Notes under the pieces: generated by a model
What the model saw: only the letters and a program-made list of their open reading frames with translations
Told to the model about the DNA's origin: nothing
Databases searched by the model: none
Program-made: the position numbers and the translations under genes
In this document: positions 23,101-38,100 of the stretch, piece after piece
How positions within the stretch are numbered: the stretch's first letter is position 1
Layout: the number at the start of each line of letters is the position of its first letter
Origin: Tubulanus polymorphus
Lineage: Eukaryota > Nemertea > Palaeonemertea > Tubulaniformes > Tubulanidae
Length of the DNA stretch: 64,000 bases
Direction: 5' to 3'
NCBI RefSeq assembly: GCF_964204645.1
Contig: NC_134031.1
Span: 5,625,001-5,689,000 of the forward strand

Positions 23101-26100
23101 CTAGCCACCAGGCTGTATTTATTGGTAAGGTAAAACTGAAACCGTATCCTAAACCCCATTTGAATCTGACTTGTTAACAGAGTTAATCTATCCCTTTCAA
23201 TTTTATCTACAATCACATGGTCAGATATCAAGGACTCATGTATGATCCCACCAGATGGCGTGCCAATCAGTAGGACATACTAGATCGAAATTTAGTTCAT
23301 TTTTGAAAATATAAATCTCAACTATTTTTGGCCCCCAACATCGGAAAACATTTCTAACCATTATTCAATTTGAACTGAGAGAAGCGGTCCAATGCGACAT
23401 CCTACTGCACACTACTGCCACCTGGTGTATTTCTCTATCCTTGCTTCTCACAGTCGGAATCCTGCATTGTCATGGTAGTATAACACGACGAAATATATCA
23501 GTTTTTACTTACTTGTACACGGAGAGTAGACTTCATCCAATACGTAACGATAAAACCCGTCGAAACAGCTACATTCAACGGATCGTGGTTTCGGGGCATG
23601 GCTATTCGCTGGACAGATTTTACACTGTTCGTTGCCGGTCTTATGTTTGTACGTGTTCCTTCCACATTCTTAAAAAAAAGAAGAAGAAATTGTCGTAAAT
23701 CATCTAATAATAAGAAGTCTTCATACTATAAAATCTCTGGACCAAACTGGTAGCATTTCTTCAAACTGCCAAAATATATCTAACCAGCAAAGGCTATAAT
23801 AATTGATGCCTTGTTTCTCATTTCTGCTGAGCTAAAGTTTAGTCGGTTAAAAGTCAGTTTAAAGTTTTTGATCAAGCTAGCCATAACAGACACGGCCGGC
23901 AGCTATGGAAATGAACTGATTACAATTTTAATTGCAGTTTACAAAATGACCCGGCCGATAAGAAGAAACAACAAATCATTTCATTTCAGCCTAGAATTCA
24001 CCATTTTCCTTAACGGATTTAGCAAGCACAAAAATGACGCAGAGCCTCCACTAGTCTCCATTATATCTACAAACGTATTGTCTAACAACAAGTGATACGT
24101 TATTGTCACGCGAATATTAATCTATTATGGACTGTATCTTCCTTTTCGCCATGTAATTCATGACAACACGATATCCAGCGGGATCAGGAAATCGTCGAAA
24201 AGCGATTCAGAATATTATATGGATAGACGAGGGAATATCTCTTAAATCTAAAGGAAGCGATCCATCAAAACTGACATCATTTTTAAACGGAATGAGTTTC
24301 ATATTTTTGTCCTCGCGCTAAGAGCACTTGCGCGTTTTCCCCGTTCTATAGCCGGGAATACAATACGCGATGTCGACTCCAATCAGATGGACACATATTA
24401 ATTCGAGTGACTCTTTACGAGAACAGTTCATTCAACAACAAAAAAAAATGCATAACTGAATATAATGAACTCGCCAACAATGAAATCAACAGCATTCAGA
24501 CTTGTGATGTGACATAACGCAGTCAAATAGATCTTTAAAGTCGCCTAAAAAATGCAATAGCCCTTGAAATGGGAAGATGTACAGAATGTAGAGCTGTATT
24601 TGTGATGACTACTCCTCCACAGCCCTTGACAGACTTATTTTAGACAATGGAACGACGGAGTCATTATTCAAGCGCGCTGGTTTGTAATAGACAATATTTA
24701 TATCCTCATCGCCGTTATATTAGATTTGATGACTTCACAGGCGCAATTTTTTTACGATGAAATGTTGAAGAACTGCAACACGGCTATACTGTGCCATTCA
24801 ACGCATGTATTCTACCAGATTCACTTGACTTATATATAATCAGTCATTTACTTCATTTTCAATAGAATTTCTAGGCTCCTAATTAGCTATCGGTTGATCA
24901 TCAATTGCCGCAGTAACATTTTGATTTCGCATTTAGTCATCGTTTGATCGATGCAACATTAGGATTTATGGTTCCGTTGACATTACATAATTAGGTAACA
25001 TGTGAATTTTACAACCTCTGAAATACGTGGTACCCACACATATCGATAGATATATTCCTAACATCATCTTTTTGTGAAAGCATATGAACTCTAATTCAGT
25101 ATCACTATCATAAAAGCATTGGTGAACATTGTTTCAATGAAACAGGCACTATACAAATGTACTATTATCATTATCATTATCATTATTATTATCAAAATGA
25201 CAAATGCAGTTTAGAAAATTCGCGAGTTATGAGTTTTGAATATCAATTATGCAAAAATACACAAGGCTATCTATCTTTACTCATGAGATGACTGTAGTAT
25301 TACAATTCATTACTATCTGATTTTCGGCTATCAATTATACAACAGTATAAACCGATAACAACCACGATCAAGGCAATTATTATCAATATTTATTATTCTC
25401 TAGCGACTTGTTTATCTGATATGATATACGTGGGAATCTGGGCACGTTGGCAATCGAACGCGAGGTCCTCTAAACGGGCGAGACAGATGGTTCCGGGTCG
25501 AGGGCCACTACCGTTTGAATGGTCGAGTATGCGAAATAAGACCCACGCCGGGTCGATGGCTGTTTTCGCCGTTCTCTGAAGAGCGACTGGGTCTCTTATG
25601 TTCCGTTCACTGGGAACTGTCTACGAAGGTGCAGAAAGCGAACCTACGAATTGAGTTAATACTAACTACAGTTTCTGGGAAGGCTCTCTCGGAAATGAAG
25701 TTATGCACGCGATCGACGATGTTGTTGATATCATTGATTTTCGGAATTCGAAGGTCTCTCAGACACCTCTTGCGTTAGGACTCGACATAATGAAGGTTAT
25801 TATCACTGTTGCGGATATCAAATTGAATATCTCAAGAAGACTTCGGGAACAAGGCGATACGACGAATTTTACCGCGAACTAACGAGTATTTGTATTCTAG
25901 TGTGCTCCAAAATCAATCTTCATCAACTATCTTCATTCCAGCATCCCTACGTTTGATTATATTAGCGAGACCCTGTTACATCTAAAAGTTTGTATGTACC
26001 AGCCGTTTGAATTCATGAGGGCAGGATCCGTATTTCAGTTGATTTCCAATGTCTTCTTACACGGTTCTTTGCCCTAATACTACTATACTACAGGCTCTAC

Positions 26101-29100
26101 GGTAGCAGTAGTTGTCTTAGTTCCACGGTCAACTTTGGCTTTGAGTTAATTTTGGCTATAGATATTTTCGCTAACTATTGATTTACCTGCTTTGCTTTAT
26201 GTACTTTCTTCTATATTGCGCTTGTTATAGTTCCTTCACTGAATTTGCAATGCCGCCTATGTTACGAACGAAACTGAGTATGAATGGACTATACAGGCCT
26301 GCGAGGTGCAGTGACAATGACAGGGCAGACATTCATACAGAATTTCGGAATTATTGCTGACGATGAATCATTTTCTTCCTAAAGCTACGAGCAGAAATGA
26401 TGTCACTAATTTATCAATCACAGATACCAATAAAGAGCCTGCTGTGGTATAAGGTTTATTGATATCGTGCCCTGCCTTCCTTCAGTCTGCGCGCCGTTGT
26501 GCATGTGTGTCATTCTCTAACTAGGAGAACATCGATTGATTTATGCTATAGTAATTATTGCAACATATGTGGCCACCGTTGGACATTGATGATTAACCCT
26601 TTCTTTATCATATTAAAGTGGTGAGCAACATCTCCATCACCATGGGCATAAATTCTCAGAATTCATGGACAAAATTCTGCCTTGTTTGATAGAGAATGCC
26701 GTGTCTACAATTTTTGCCATTTTAAAACTCTTTCAGCACTGACTGATTAATACCCTAAAGTACCGGAGATAATTTGAAAATTTTCAAATATTCCATCCTG
26801 GTGTGTTGAATAATGGGCATACCGCTTTAGTACATTTACACTGCAGTGCGGTGTATCGTTAGTTACTAATATTTAACAGTGTTTGGCAGGTGCTGCACTC
26901 TTTCATTAGATAAAAACTTATTATATACATCAATGCACCGCACTGCCATGTACTAGCAAAGTCCAACACTTATTTATACACCGCATTACGGTGTAAACGC
27001 ACTGAAACAAATGCCTTTACATTAGGTCCCCAAAATTTTGATATGTTTATAGGAAGATAAGTATACCTCTGTAACATTCCAATTGATAGTATTGGGTAGA
27101 AATCATTGATGGGCGGGAAAGAAACCTCCTTGTTACCAATAAACGATCATTCGTGGGGTTACTATACTCCACTAATCCAATGGGGAAGTGGAAGACCCCC
27201 ATCCACCTCCTCTCTCTCTCTCTCCACATCACACTCCAATCCATTATTGGAAATCGCCAACTAATTCATTGCTATCTCTTGCTTTTAAACACTTATCGAC
27301 AAATCTTCTGGCGAAATCAGTAATTAGTGACTAGTTCCCGGCGCGCCAACTTGATACACTGCTACTTCACACTCTCGCAGTTAATGACTGCATTCGAAAT
27401 CTCGCCGTTTCGAGCGTTTCGGTAATCGTAATGTGTAAATACGTCGAAATCAAAATGGAAAATTACTATAACAAGAAGACTTGACTAAAAATTCATCGAC
27501 GCCTTGAAGAAAGTCTCAGATATTATTGCCTAGAATTTTCTACAATGAATAACAGATGTTTAGAATGAAAAAGTTATTATGGATTTGAATCAGTATATTA
27601 TGAGTTTTTAGAACAACTATGAAATTGAATTGCGACATTCACAATTGTAATTGTTATTCTAAAACATCAATATTGACGATGTACTAGTGCACATCGTCTC
27701 GCGCAGAATCTCTTACATAACGCATACTAGGTATCAATGTATATATAAACATATATAAGACTGGTTTTTTACAACAGTGTCAAAAAAGATTCGTATCTAG
27801 CTGCCATTGAACTAGAAATAAATACGTCAATCAAAAGCTTGCATTTAATACAGACGAATCGATGAAAGCGTCGACCGGCTTTGAATTCTGAAACGTGAAT
27901 CTACTTCAAAAATAATTTCAATTCGATGTTCTAAATCGATGCATCCTTAGCTTCTCCGTAGGGAAAGTAAGTATGTACGAGGAATCAATATGGCAACAAT
28001 GCAGCCGGTTATCGCGATGGTAACTAGAAATGGGGACTCGGTACAGACCCCTACCACGCGCCCTCATATCCTATCCACTATATCCGCTATTATTGATATC
28101 CGCCGCGATAAATGGACACTACGATCGACGATTTCTACTACGCATTGTCGCGATAGTGTGAAGGAACGCATCATCAGTTATTACCGAAAACCTGTTATTA
28201 GAAAATCTATACCGACGACACCATTGATCAGGACCCCTGATGCGACGCGCTGACTCGGCGGCACGCTGCCCCAGTTTCATATTCATCGGTCGACCAATTG
28301 TCACCGAATACAATTGGAAGTTCTTGCATCAAGTAGGAAATTACTGAGTCGATCAATGCCACTGAAGACAGTGAACCCGGCGAAAGTGGAACAAAATTTC
28401 GAACAAAAGGCGCAAATTATCGTCGATGTGTTAGATATGAATAGATCGGAGAATTCTAGATTAGATTTGTTGTACTTAGAATCGTTTTCATTTCCAGACG
28501 AAAAGCGGCCATCTGTCCGTCGCATCTTGACGATGTTATGGATTTCGCGATGAAATAGTAAATGAAAACTCCCGACGGACGGCGCCAGATTCTAGGGGCG
28601 GATCCAGATACAAGAGCTCTCGTCGCAATTCGCCTGTGCCCTTTTGAAAATACGATGGCAGATTTTTCAGGGCACTTTTTCAACAGACAACTGATCGAAC
28701 AGCAGCACACAATATTGAGCTTATATTCTCTTATATGTTGCTCAAGTGCTTAGAAATTGTATGAAAATGCACTGGAATTTTTCAGACCCCTCAATTTTGG
28801 CTAGGCGCTCGCTCTGCATATGGAAACTCGCTGGAATTTCTAAATTCATCAGACGCCTGCTTTGGCTTGGTGCTCATTCTACACATGGAAACTTGCCCTT
28901 CTTAATTGTTTGCCCGTTTTCATTTCTTTGTGCTCCTGTCTAAGTCTGCCCCTCAATTCATTTTTTAACCATCGAACAATGGCAAAAAGGGAAAGTCCGG
29001 ATTGAGTTAAAGCGAGATCTACAATTTCAACGAACAAAAGATATTCATTTTTTTGAGAATTTCGAAACGTGTGCGAGTAAGACTTTGCCCAGCGCTGATG

Positions 29101-32100
29101 CTTGCGGGAATTAAAATCAAATCTTATAAACGTGGGCGCCGCGAGGTACGTTAACACTCTTAGCCCGATCCGGGATAATCGCTCCATTCTTTACATTCCA
29201 GGTGTAACGCAGATTTTAAATTGAGTTCTAATCGCAATTAGCTTAGAAATATATAATTCACGAAATTCGCTGAACGGATAAACAATATTTAACCATATTT
29301 TGCAACAGGCGACGTGCGTTTAAGTACAAGCAGATTTTGTACAAGAGGAGTCTGGATCGATTTTTTGAGGCTGGTGTGAACAAGGAACAGGTGCGTCTAG
29401 TGAACATTCAGTGAATATATGTATTTATGAAGTACGATGCATAATATTGTTATATTGTAATATGCGAAATATTCTAAATATAATACATATACAGAATACC
29501 TTTTTTTCTGTACTCGAATAGTTTCAGAAACGAATTATTGCTTTAAATCGCAGCAAAACATCGTAACATGATACAGAATATCAATTAAATTCCCCTCGTG
29601 TAATTCGAAATATAACCTTTGTTAAGTCACTGATCCCAACCCAATTGATTCAAGGTAGGACAGTATGTCTACTGCGGTAATGGCATATCGATGCTTTTTG
29701 AATAGAATGAAATTCCCAAAAAAGCGTCGGAAATGATAGGCAACATCCTACACAAGATTCGCCCAATTGGGCACCTTTCTGTCAAACTCCATAAGAGAGC
29801 ATCTGTATTCTCAGACGAAAACCAGAAAAGAAAGGGCGGAAGAGGTTTTTTGATATTCTTGGAGGCTTTCAGAGCCTAGCACCCACGTGCCACATCTCCA
29901 GTGCTTGAAACTAATGAAACGTTGCATTTTCTTTAGAAAATTCAGGTGCATTCACTTTTCTGGGGTATTGGGCCCACCCACTCCCTTTTGAAAAAGAACT
30001 GAATTAACCATTTCAGTGCTTATTTATACCTGAAAGTGCTGGAGATAATGCTGCAATTATTCCACCCCACCAATATAGTGTGTCTACACCACGGTGCAGT
30101 GTATCGTTAGTTAGTAATATATAACTATATTTGACGGGTGCTGCCATTTCTCAGAGATAAAAAATATGTATTTCTCATAACATCAATACACTGCATCGCA
30201 ATGTGGTGCCCTAGCAATGACAAGTGCCAATTAATACACCGCACTGCGGTGTAGATGCACTGAAAGGATTAAAACGAATACAAAAAACTGAAACACCAAA
30301 CGAAGATGCTTTAAAACTTACCTATACATTGATGTTTGTTGGTCGCGGGCATGAACGCCGGCAAACACTGACAGCCGCCGCTGTTCAGATACCATTCTCC
30401 GTTCGCCTTACACTGATACGTCGGCTCCGACTCCATCGCCGAATTCGCCACGCATTCCCCGGTCGCCGGGTAAATCGACGACGAATCGGACCCGGTCGGC
30501 GTCGCGAGGAACTTCGCGAAATTCAACGTCACCTCCGGGCATATTTTGTAGTAAATCCTCACGGCGATCAACGTCACGCACGCGCCCATGTCCATGAACG
30601 CGAAGTAGACGCCCTTCTGGTTGATGGCGACGCTTCGCACCTCGGTGTTGATGACTGCGTTGTTGATGCTGCTGAATTTGCTGTCAGCGGCGACGACGTC
30701 GATGTGTCTATACGTGATCGTGTCCCAACGCGGCAACATCGAGTTCGCGTAGTCCGACTCGGCCTCGTAGTATAACAAATTGAACGTTTCTTTGCACTGT
30801 TGCAGGTTCTGCGGATCGGGGTACTGCGTACATTCGCGCATCGTGAATTTCATTTCGATGTACAAGCGCTTGGCGTTGCCGCGCGGTATGAAGGGAGTTC
30901 GAAGCCAGTTTTTCGATTCCTGTTGGTCTATCATGCACACCGTGTTGACCCTAACCGTGTCTAGCCCCATATTGAAACTGGCCTCCTGCCACTGAAATTT
31001 GAATGAAAATGAAACAACGGATTATTATTCGATCAGCAGAGCACCGCTGAGAACATTATTACAGTGAGATTAGTTATAACTACTATCAGGTAACTGAAAA
31101 ATCTGTGCACTACTAGTCAAACCAAATATCAATATGCAGGATATATGATAGGACAATAGCCGGTACTATTCGGGACAAAATCGTCGGGTTTGTTACATTC
31201 GATAATTGAGTTTTCAGCAGTAGCTGGTTCGAGATGAAGGAATTCTTTTTGTCAAAGAGCTTTGCTTACTCGAAGATCTGAACCTATGAACTTAGGATTA
31301 ATTGACATTTATCACTAGTTGAAAATTTGAAGAGCAAGGTTTCAGTTTTTGAAAGATAGATAGAATTCCGGGGCCAGTTGCACAGTTGTGACTTAAGTCT
31401 AAAAGTGGTCGTAAGACTGGTCTTAAGTTGTTAGATTGGTTGTAGAACTAAGTTGGTCTTAGACTGTTCTTAAGTCTAAGCCATGACTGTGCAACAGGCC
31501 CCAGGGTAGATCCAATGGGGGCCTAAGCGGTCTCCCCCTTGTGTTCTTATCAGGGACTGGCGCCTCTAATGGTTAAATCTTGTATCCTGATTTTTTTTAA
31601 AATCTCGAATCCAGCGACACAAATCTGGAATTTGGTCAAATTCGACGCGATGCTGGAATGGATTCGTGCGGATTTCAAAGCGTGGAAGATACTACTCATA
31701 TTCCCACCGGCAATCGATCGAAACCGACAACGCCGGGATAAGCAGGATCAAGAGCTAAGGATAAACTAGAAACTGAGAGATTATTGATAAAGGTAAGCAT
31801 CCCGACACCACGCGCGCAGAGAGCGTTGAACCATTTACCGAGGCATGAATTTACGAGAATAGACACCGATACTATCGGTTTCATCATTAGTCAATCAAAA
31901 CGGTCGATTCAAAAATCTTTTCCGCGTACGTACGCGCTGCTACAAATTTGATACAACCATCCACTGATTAGCATCGCCGCGCGCGTTAAAACGCTTCTTC
32001 GCAGCGATAGCCTCGATGCCCCCACCCATGGAGAAGGATCTTTTTTTATGAATAGTTTGTTGTCAAACATATTACTGGCGATGAGCTATTTTTCCGCGTA

Positions 32101-35100
32101 CAGACACTACCATACTGATGCGGTTTCAACTGGTATGTTATCTATGTTTTCGAAGCGCTGTTTTCCATAGCATTTTCTACGCGTTCGAGAATCCACCTTT
32201 TTTCCATTATACACACATAGCAAGCGAACAACGCGACTTCGCCGTAACACTGATTGTATTTAGTACAGGGTTTCCAGTGGTAAGGCCAGGAGTACTAAGA
32301 AGGACTTCAATTTTAGACCTTAAAGGAAGCATTTTTTGACTCAGAAACAAGTTCTTAGGTAAAACCAGTCATAGGCTATATTCCACGGAATTCTGCAACA
32401 CTTTCCTGTATATCAAATCGTGCTGACCATTGAATTACCAGGCCTAAAATTGCGCACGAAAAATAGATAAAAATCAAATTTGGAAGGACTTTTTCATCAA
32501 AAGGAAGGACTTCAAGTCAAAAAGATGATGTTTGTGCGAACTTTTTCAGAAGAAGGACAACAAAAGGACTTGGAAAGACCTCTGGAAACCCCGTTAGTAG
32601 TGCACTTACCCCTGTATTAGGAGGGTATGTCTGCCAGTTCAGGTCGCCCTGAGTTTCTTGTGTGGTGTCCAGCAGTACAACTATAAAATATAAAAAACAA
32701 TACATAGAGAAATAAGAAATTTTAGATTTACGCAATCAACGTTCACTATATATGATAATTTTAGTGGCAACCATATGATAATACACTGATATCTGTATTA
32801 TGAGGATATTCTATATCGGGAGAGAATCCCACAATAAAAACAAACAAAAAATATAAAGTCTGAAAATATTTCCTTGAGCTCATTAATAATTAATTTCATT
32901 TCAACTATATTCTCGTAGTCATCTTCAGGAATACCGATTTACGTGTTTATTTTTCAGGTTATTTTCGGGTATGGATGGAAAGCAGGCCTCGCAGCTGACT
33001 AGAAATTAAATAGCGCGAACGAACGCAGACCCTCGACAGCTGTAAAATATTAGACAAATAATATACAATTTATTAAACTGTTAAGTTTTTGCTATGCATG
33101 AGAAGTGTATACGAAATTTTTAAATATTGACTCGATCAAACGCAACGATGAAAGCATAAAATATGAAAACCATGGTAATAATAGTAATGAACACATGGAG
33201 TGTATTTACCTAAGCACCTATTACATGAATATGCTAATAAAACAAAGTTGTATTGAAAAATTCAAAAATAGCTTCTAGTATATCGTATAATCCATGACAG
33301 GGCGACCTTCTCGTCGCCCACTAAATTTAAAAGTGGAATATGCGAAATCTAACTTTAGAATGAAATCATTAAAAATCCAAGGTGCAAGATCCTGGAACTC
33401 CCTTCCGAGAAAACTCAAATCTTCGAAATCACGCCCTTTCTTTAAAAAATGCTTAACCAATTATTTGGTCGCATAATACTAATGCCCGCAACGTGGCCGC
33501 CATTTAATTGTTTATATATGTAAAGGGTGATTCTTGTAACGAATGTGCGTGTATGTGTAAGTGATGAGTGCATGTGAGTGTGATTGTTGACCGAGGGGTA
33601 AGGACTCGTATAAGTCAAATTTTGACTTCTCCTTACTCCTCGCACTATATATTGTTACTCTGAATATAATGTATATTGTGTCGATATTTTTTGTAACAAT
33701 TTATTTTGCAAATAAATTCAATATTCAATAATGCTTGATTTACTTAACTCGTTTCGGATAAAATATATCGTTCTGTCAACCTCAACAATGGTTTAAGCCT
33801 ACATAATAAACTTCCTTCAAGGTATGTCAGTGCTCTAGTCCCCATAACGTAAAGTGCAGCGATTCGCGTCCTATTTCATGCATTAATATGTGTGTTTATT
33901 TGGCAAGTCATTTTAGACTGAAGAAGGCTGGTAGGAACCACCCGAAATATTTCTGATATGTTTTTAAATAAACATTTTATCATTAATTAATTTACTGTGG
34001 GATTTTTATTCATATCGTTTTATCACGGATATTGTGATCTTCAATTGATTCAACGAGGGTAGATTAATGATAAAATCTTTGCTTCGATCTCTTTAGATTA
34101 AGCTTTCGCTCGGATGGTACTCGGGTTTTCGGGTCGGCTTGAAAAATCTTTCTGAAAAGATGGCATATTTGCCGTTGTCAGGGGCAATGCTCCGTGGCTG
34201 TTACAGCACAGCCAGGTATACACTCTGGTTAGTGACTCAGCCATTACCGGCACTGAATAGAACCTAATGAACATCCAGCCTTGGCACCGTTTCCTATTTC
34301 CCCGGCTAGCCTATGAAAATTAAAGACACGTCTAAAGACACCCGCAAGTTCTCGATTGAGATAAGTCAAACCATCAAGGAGTCAGTTCAAATGGTAAATC
34401 TCGAGGGCGGATCTAGGATTCTTCAAAAAGAGTGAACCTGAAAATTGGAATGGGCACTTAGTTTGAAAAGGGCAGTAGGCAATGTGAGGGCTGCAAGCGT
34501 TCGAAACCTTGGTGGCCCTCCCAACAGAAAATTTAAGACAAAAGGGGCTTTTCTGGCCCTTGTCAGTGCCTATTCGGATTTATTGTAGGTCTTTCCTTAA
34601 GTTTTCTTTGCAAATAATATTTTTGCAGACTTTTCAGGGCACGTTCGAATTTTGAAAGGGTACACCCCTAAATCCGCCCTTGGAACTAGCATTTTTTTTA
34701 TTCTGGATCAAGATCTAATGTTTTGGGCCACCGTTCTGGGTTCAATTTGACTCTGGCCTTGCTCTGTAGTTGATACATTGACATGGCATCTATTAACCCA
34801 CAAATTGCTGAGATGACGCCGAAATGGAGTTCAATGTTGTCGTTTTCCATTCGCCTGAGTACACAGCAGCACCGGTGCGCGTCTAAAAGCGATGGATTTT
34901 GAAACTGAATCTGATTTCCATTTCGCCGGTTTCACTCAGGGAGATTGCATCGGATAACCGGTATATAACCTGTACCAGCGCGCTGGTTTGAGAGTATTAG
35001 TATTGACAGCTGAAAGCCAAACGAAAACTACCGACAGATTTCAGGAGACAAGTGCTATATACCCGAGAGCTCCATGCGTTTCCCCAGTGACACGACTGAC

Positions 35101-38100
35101 CTAAATTCAAAGTCACCCCAGTGTTGAAAAAAAGTGGCGAAAAAGTTCCCAATAAAACTCAGAATAAATGAATAGGATGTTGATAGGTCGTAATTGATAC
35201 TCTCCCTTTCGAAGGACAACAGTTCGTAACCTACTTCGAGAAGAGTTTAACCGAAATTACATTGTATTCTTCGTGTCATCAATCAAAACGCAATGCGTCT
35301 AAATACTGCATTGTGACAATTCAACGGCGGTAAGTTATCATCACCCGACCGCGCGCAGATTGATCGGGAATTTATGAGATGGCACATGTAGAATTAATTT
35401 GAATAATTGTCCTGTGGCAATCATTCCAGTCTCCTAATTGTGGGCCTAATTTGCAGCTTTGCAACAGCTCTCTAGCCTTCAGTGATATGTCGTCGTTACA
35501 CATGCAGCCTTCAGTCAAGGAGGAAATTGATTTAGGCCTGCGACGAGAGACATGAGCACACGTAGGCATACTCCATTCTACTCGATTCTAATGTATATTC
35601 CTGAATTCCGCAAGATTACCAGAGGATCCTAGAACGGGGATAGTAAGATTATTAACGGTCGGAACTAATAGAATAAGATGAGTCATTCGAAACATAGTCA
35701 ATCAGAAATTTGCCGAAAGACTCGTCACAACACCGGTTGTATATATAAGTCATATCGATTGGATATGAATCCTAGGGACGATACGAGACTTAGAGAGAAG
35801 ATCGTCGGACTTTGTAAGCGCCCTCGTGAAACATTACGAACGTCTTCAATTTCAAACTGCCCACCTCAAAGTTCACATAATGCTTCTAATGACAGAAATC
35901 ACTTTCCGTGAAAAAATACCTGAAGTAAACAATTTTCACAAAGCTTTCGATCCACAAACTAAATGATTTTCACATGATCTCCGAACTAAAACGATTTTCC
36001 CAAAGCTTTCGATGCCCAAGCTTAACGATTTTCCCAAAGCTTTCAGATATTGGCCCCTAATCTAATCTGATCAGACAACTTATACGGAACTGCCTGATTT
36101 TTTTACTTTTTTGAAATGTTAACTAACGCTCTAGGGCTTTGGAAACATTTATATGTCAAAAGGCAAGCGCGAAATTATATCTTAACGCGAATTAGAAAAG
36201 TTCATTCCATGATATTTGATCGGTTTTCTTTTGAAACGGCTGCCAGCTCGTCTCGCGGATACAGCAGAACTTCGAGTCACGGGTGACTAGGATCAACGTC
36301 TGTAAAAGCAACAGATCAGCGTTTGGGGGTATATCGACTGGCACACAGTACCGGCGGTGCATATCAAAATACCACGCTGCAGATTGCAACCAATGTGCAA
36401 TAAAAACAGAGACTGATAACCTTTGCCAGTACGACAAAGACTCTGCATTATTTATTATGTTATCGCTGGGAATGTATGTTTTATAAGACCGGGCTAATCA
36501 AGAACAGGCAATTCGCAGGTTCTTAAGGCCATAAATTATGTAATAATCAAGAGTGAGAAAGTACCACAGGGAGAAATGCCAGCCTAGACTGAAAACTATA
36601 TATATAGTGCCGATTTATACCTCGAAGGGAAGGTATAGCTTCTAGGCATATACCACCCACACGAAGCAACATTTTCTCTGACGTAAAAAATCTATTTTAA
36701 AATCTATTTTTTTAGAAGGACACTCAAGGTGTTGCAGTTCGAATATATCTCCATTGCGTTCGAAAGTGAAATTATGCTATAAGTGCCGATCTGGAACTCT
36801 TGCGGGAAAGAATAACAACAATAGGCAGGTCCCTATATACTATTTGAATTCAAATTAAAGTTCATGACATTTTCAACGGACAGGTTATCAGTTGGAGATT
36901 TTCTTTTGAGCGTTAAATGTATTTCGATTGTGTCCGTCAATTAAATATCGCGGGTGGTCTTTGTAACGATCTTCTAACGCTAGTCTCTAATTCAGGTATA
37001 TAGAAATTCTTGGGCATAAAATTGAAATCATGTCCTTTTCGCGTTTTACGTACTTAAACATACATAATCGTTAACACCTCTCTTGGACTATGCGAGTGAT
37101 TAATGTCGTTCCTTCAGTTCAGGGGACACGAAATATTGACATTTCATCAAGTGTTTAAACAAAACCCGCATGTTTCACACCTTTGAGAAATATGAAACAT
37201 TGTCCAGAGTTTCAATTGACCGACGTAAATTAACTTTGCACCTCGATAAAAGGCGCAATAATCGTTAATAAACTCGTAGATTTTGCAAACAGGTCAGAAT
37301 GTCGGGCTCTCAAACTATGTTTATGCGTAAACAAATACTTGGAAACTGTAGATTTCAATTTCAGAAAATCTGTTAGATCAGTCATACTTAATTAGTCTGT
37401 ATCAGTTGAATTTTTGATTTGAATCATGATCTTCTCTAAATATCATTTAACAGTCCATCATACATGAATTTGCATGGAACCTATACAAGCAATCATGTTT
37501 GCTGATTGCTCGTAGAAGGAACAAGCATGGGGTTATCTGAGGCATGAACTGCAGATTGTCCCAGACCCAGTCTTCCCTGCAGTACCTTCTTGTTTCCGCC
37601 TGCCCCGTGTAATGCGCTATGGGGCCAGGCCTACATGTCTATAGACCTTACATCTAAACACACTTTGAAAATACATGCTTTTGTATCATATTCTAAAATA
37701 TTCTTGTGTTTCATATTCAATTTACGACAAAACAGAACAGATATGCCATATATATATATATATATCGGAAATCAGGACCAATCAACATTTTTACGCGAGG
37801 AATCATTTCATCAATACTTTCAACCTAAGCTCACTATTCATGTCTTCAAAATAGACGTAATATGCAATTTTATTCGAGAAAAAAACCCTGCAAGATAATA
37901 TTGGCATGATGCTGGATAGAGATGAAGTAAAGAGTCTGCGCGTATACGAAGTGGTGCGTTTGATAAAGGCATGATTTATGAGATGTTTAATATGGGTTGA
38001 AATTATTGATCTTAGTCGGAGCAAACATACGAAAAGTGGTTTCGTTCTGTCGCAACCGCGGCGGCGGCGGTATCGCGCTCCTCCGGAATCAACAAAGACG

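Larger units (their letters stand above)
20871..23512 (-). other. Eph intron 4
   Basis: 2642 bases. It contains the convergent CTCF-like pair at 23248-23428. No other supported feature. Confidence 0.7.
23669..30321 (-). other. Eph intron 3
   Basis: 6653 bases. It contains two piggyBac-like MITEs, one TTGACGCC-end MITE, one GGGCGGAT-type MITE and two microsatellites. An unexplained block at 25430-25890 has frames on both strands without a recognised family (see findings). Confidence 0.65.

Noticed and set aside
30224-30775. 183-codon plus-strand open frame
   Set aside because: Shadow of Eph exon 3. Its Arg/His-rich translation is what the antisense of this exon yields, and the minus-strand protein is clearly an Eph ligand-binding domain.
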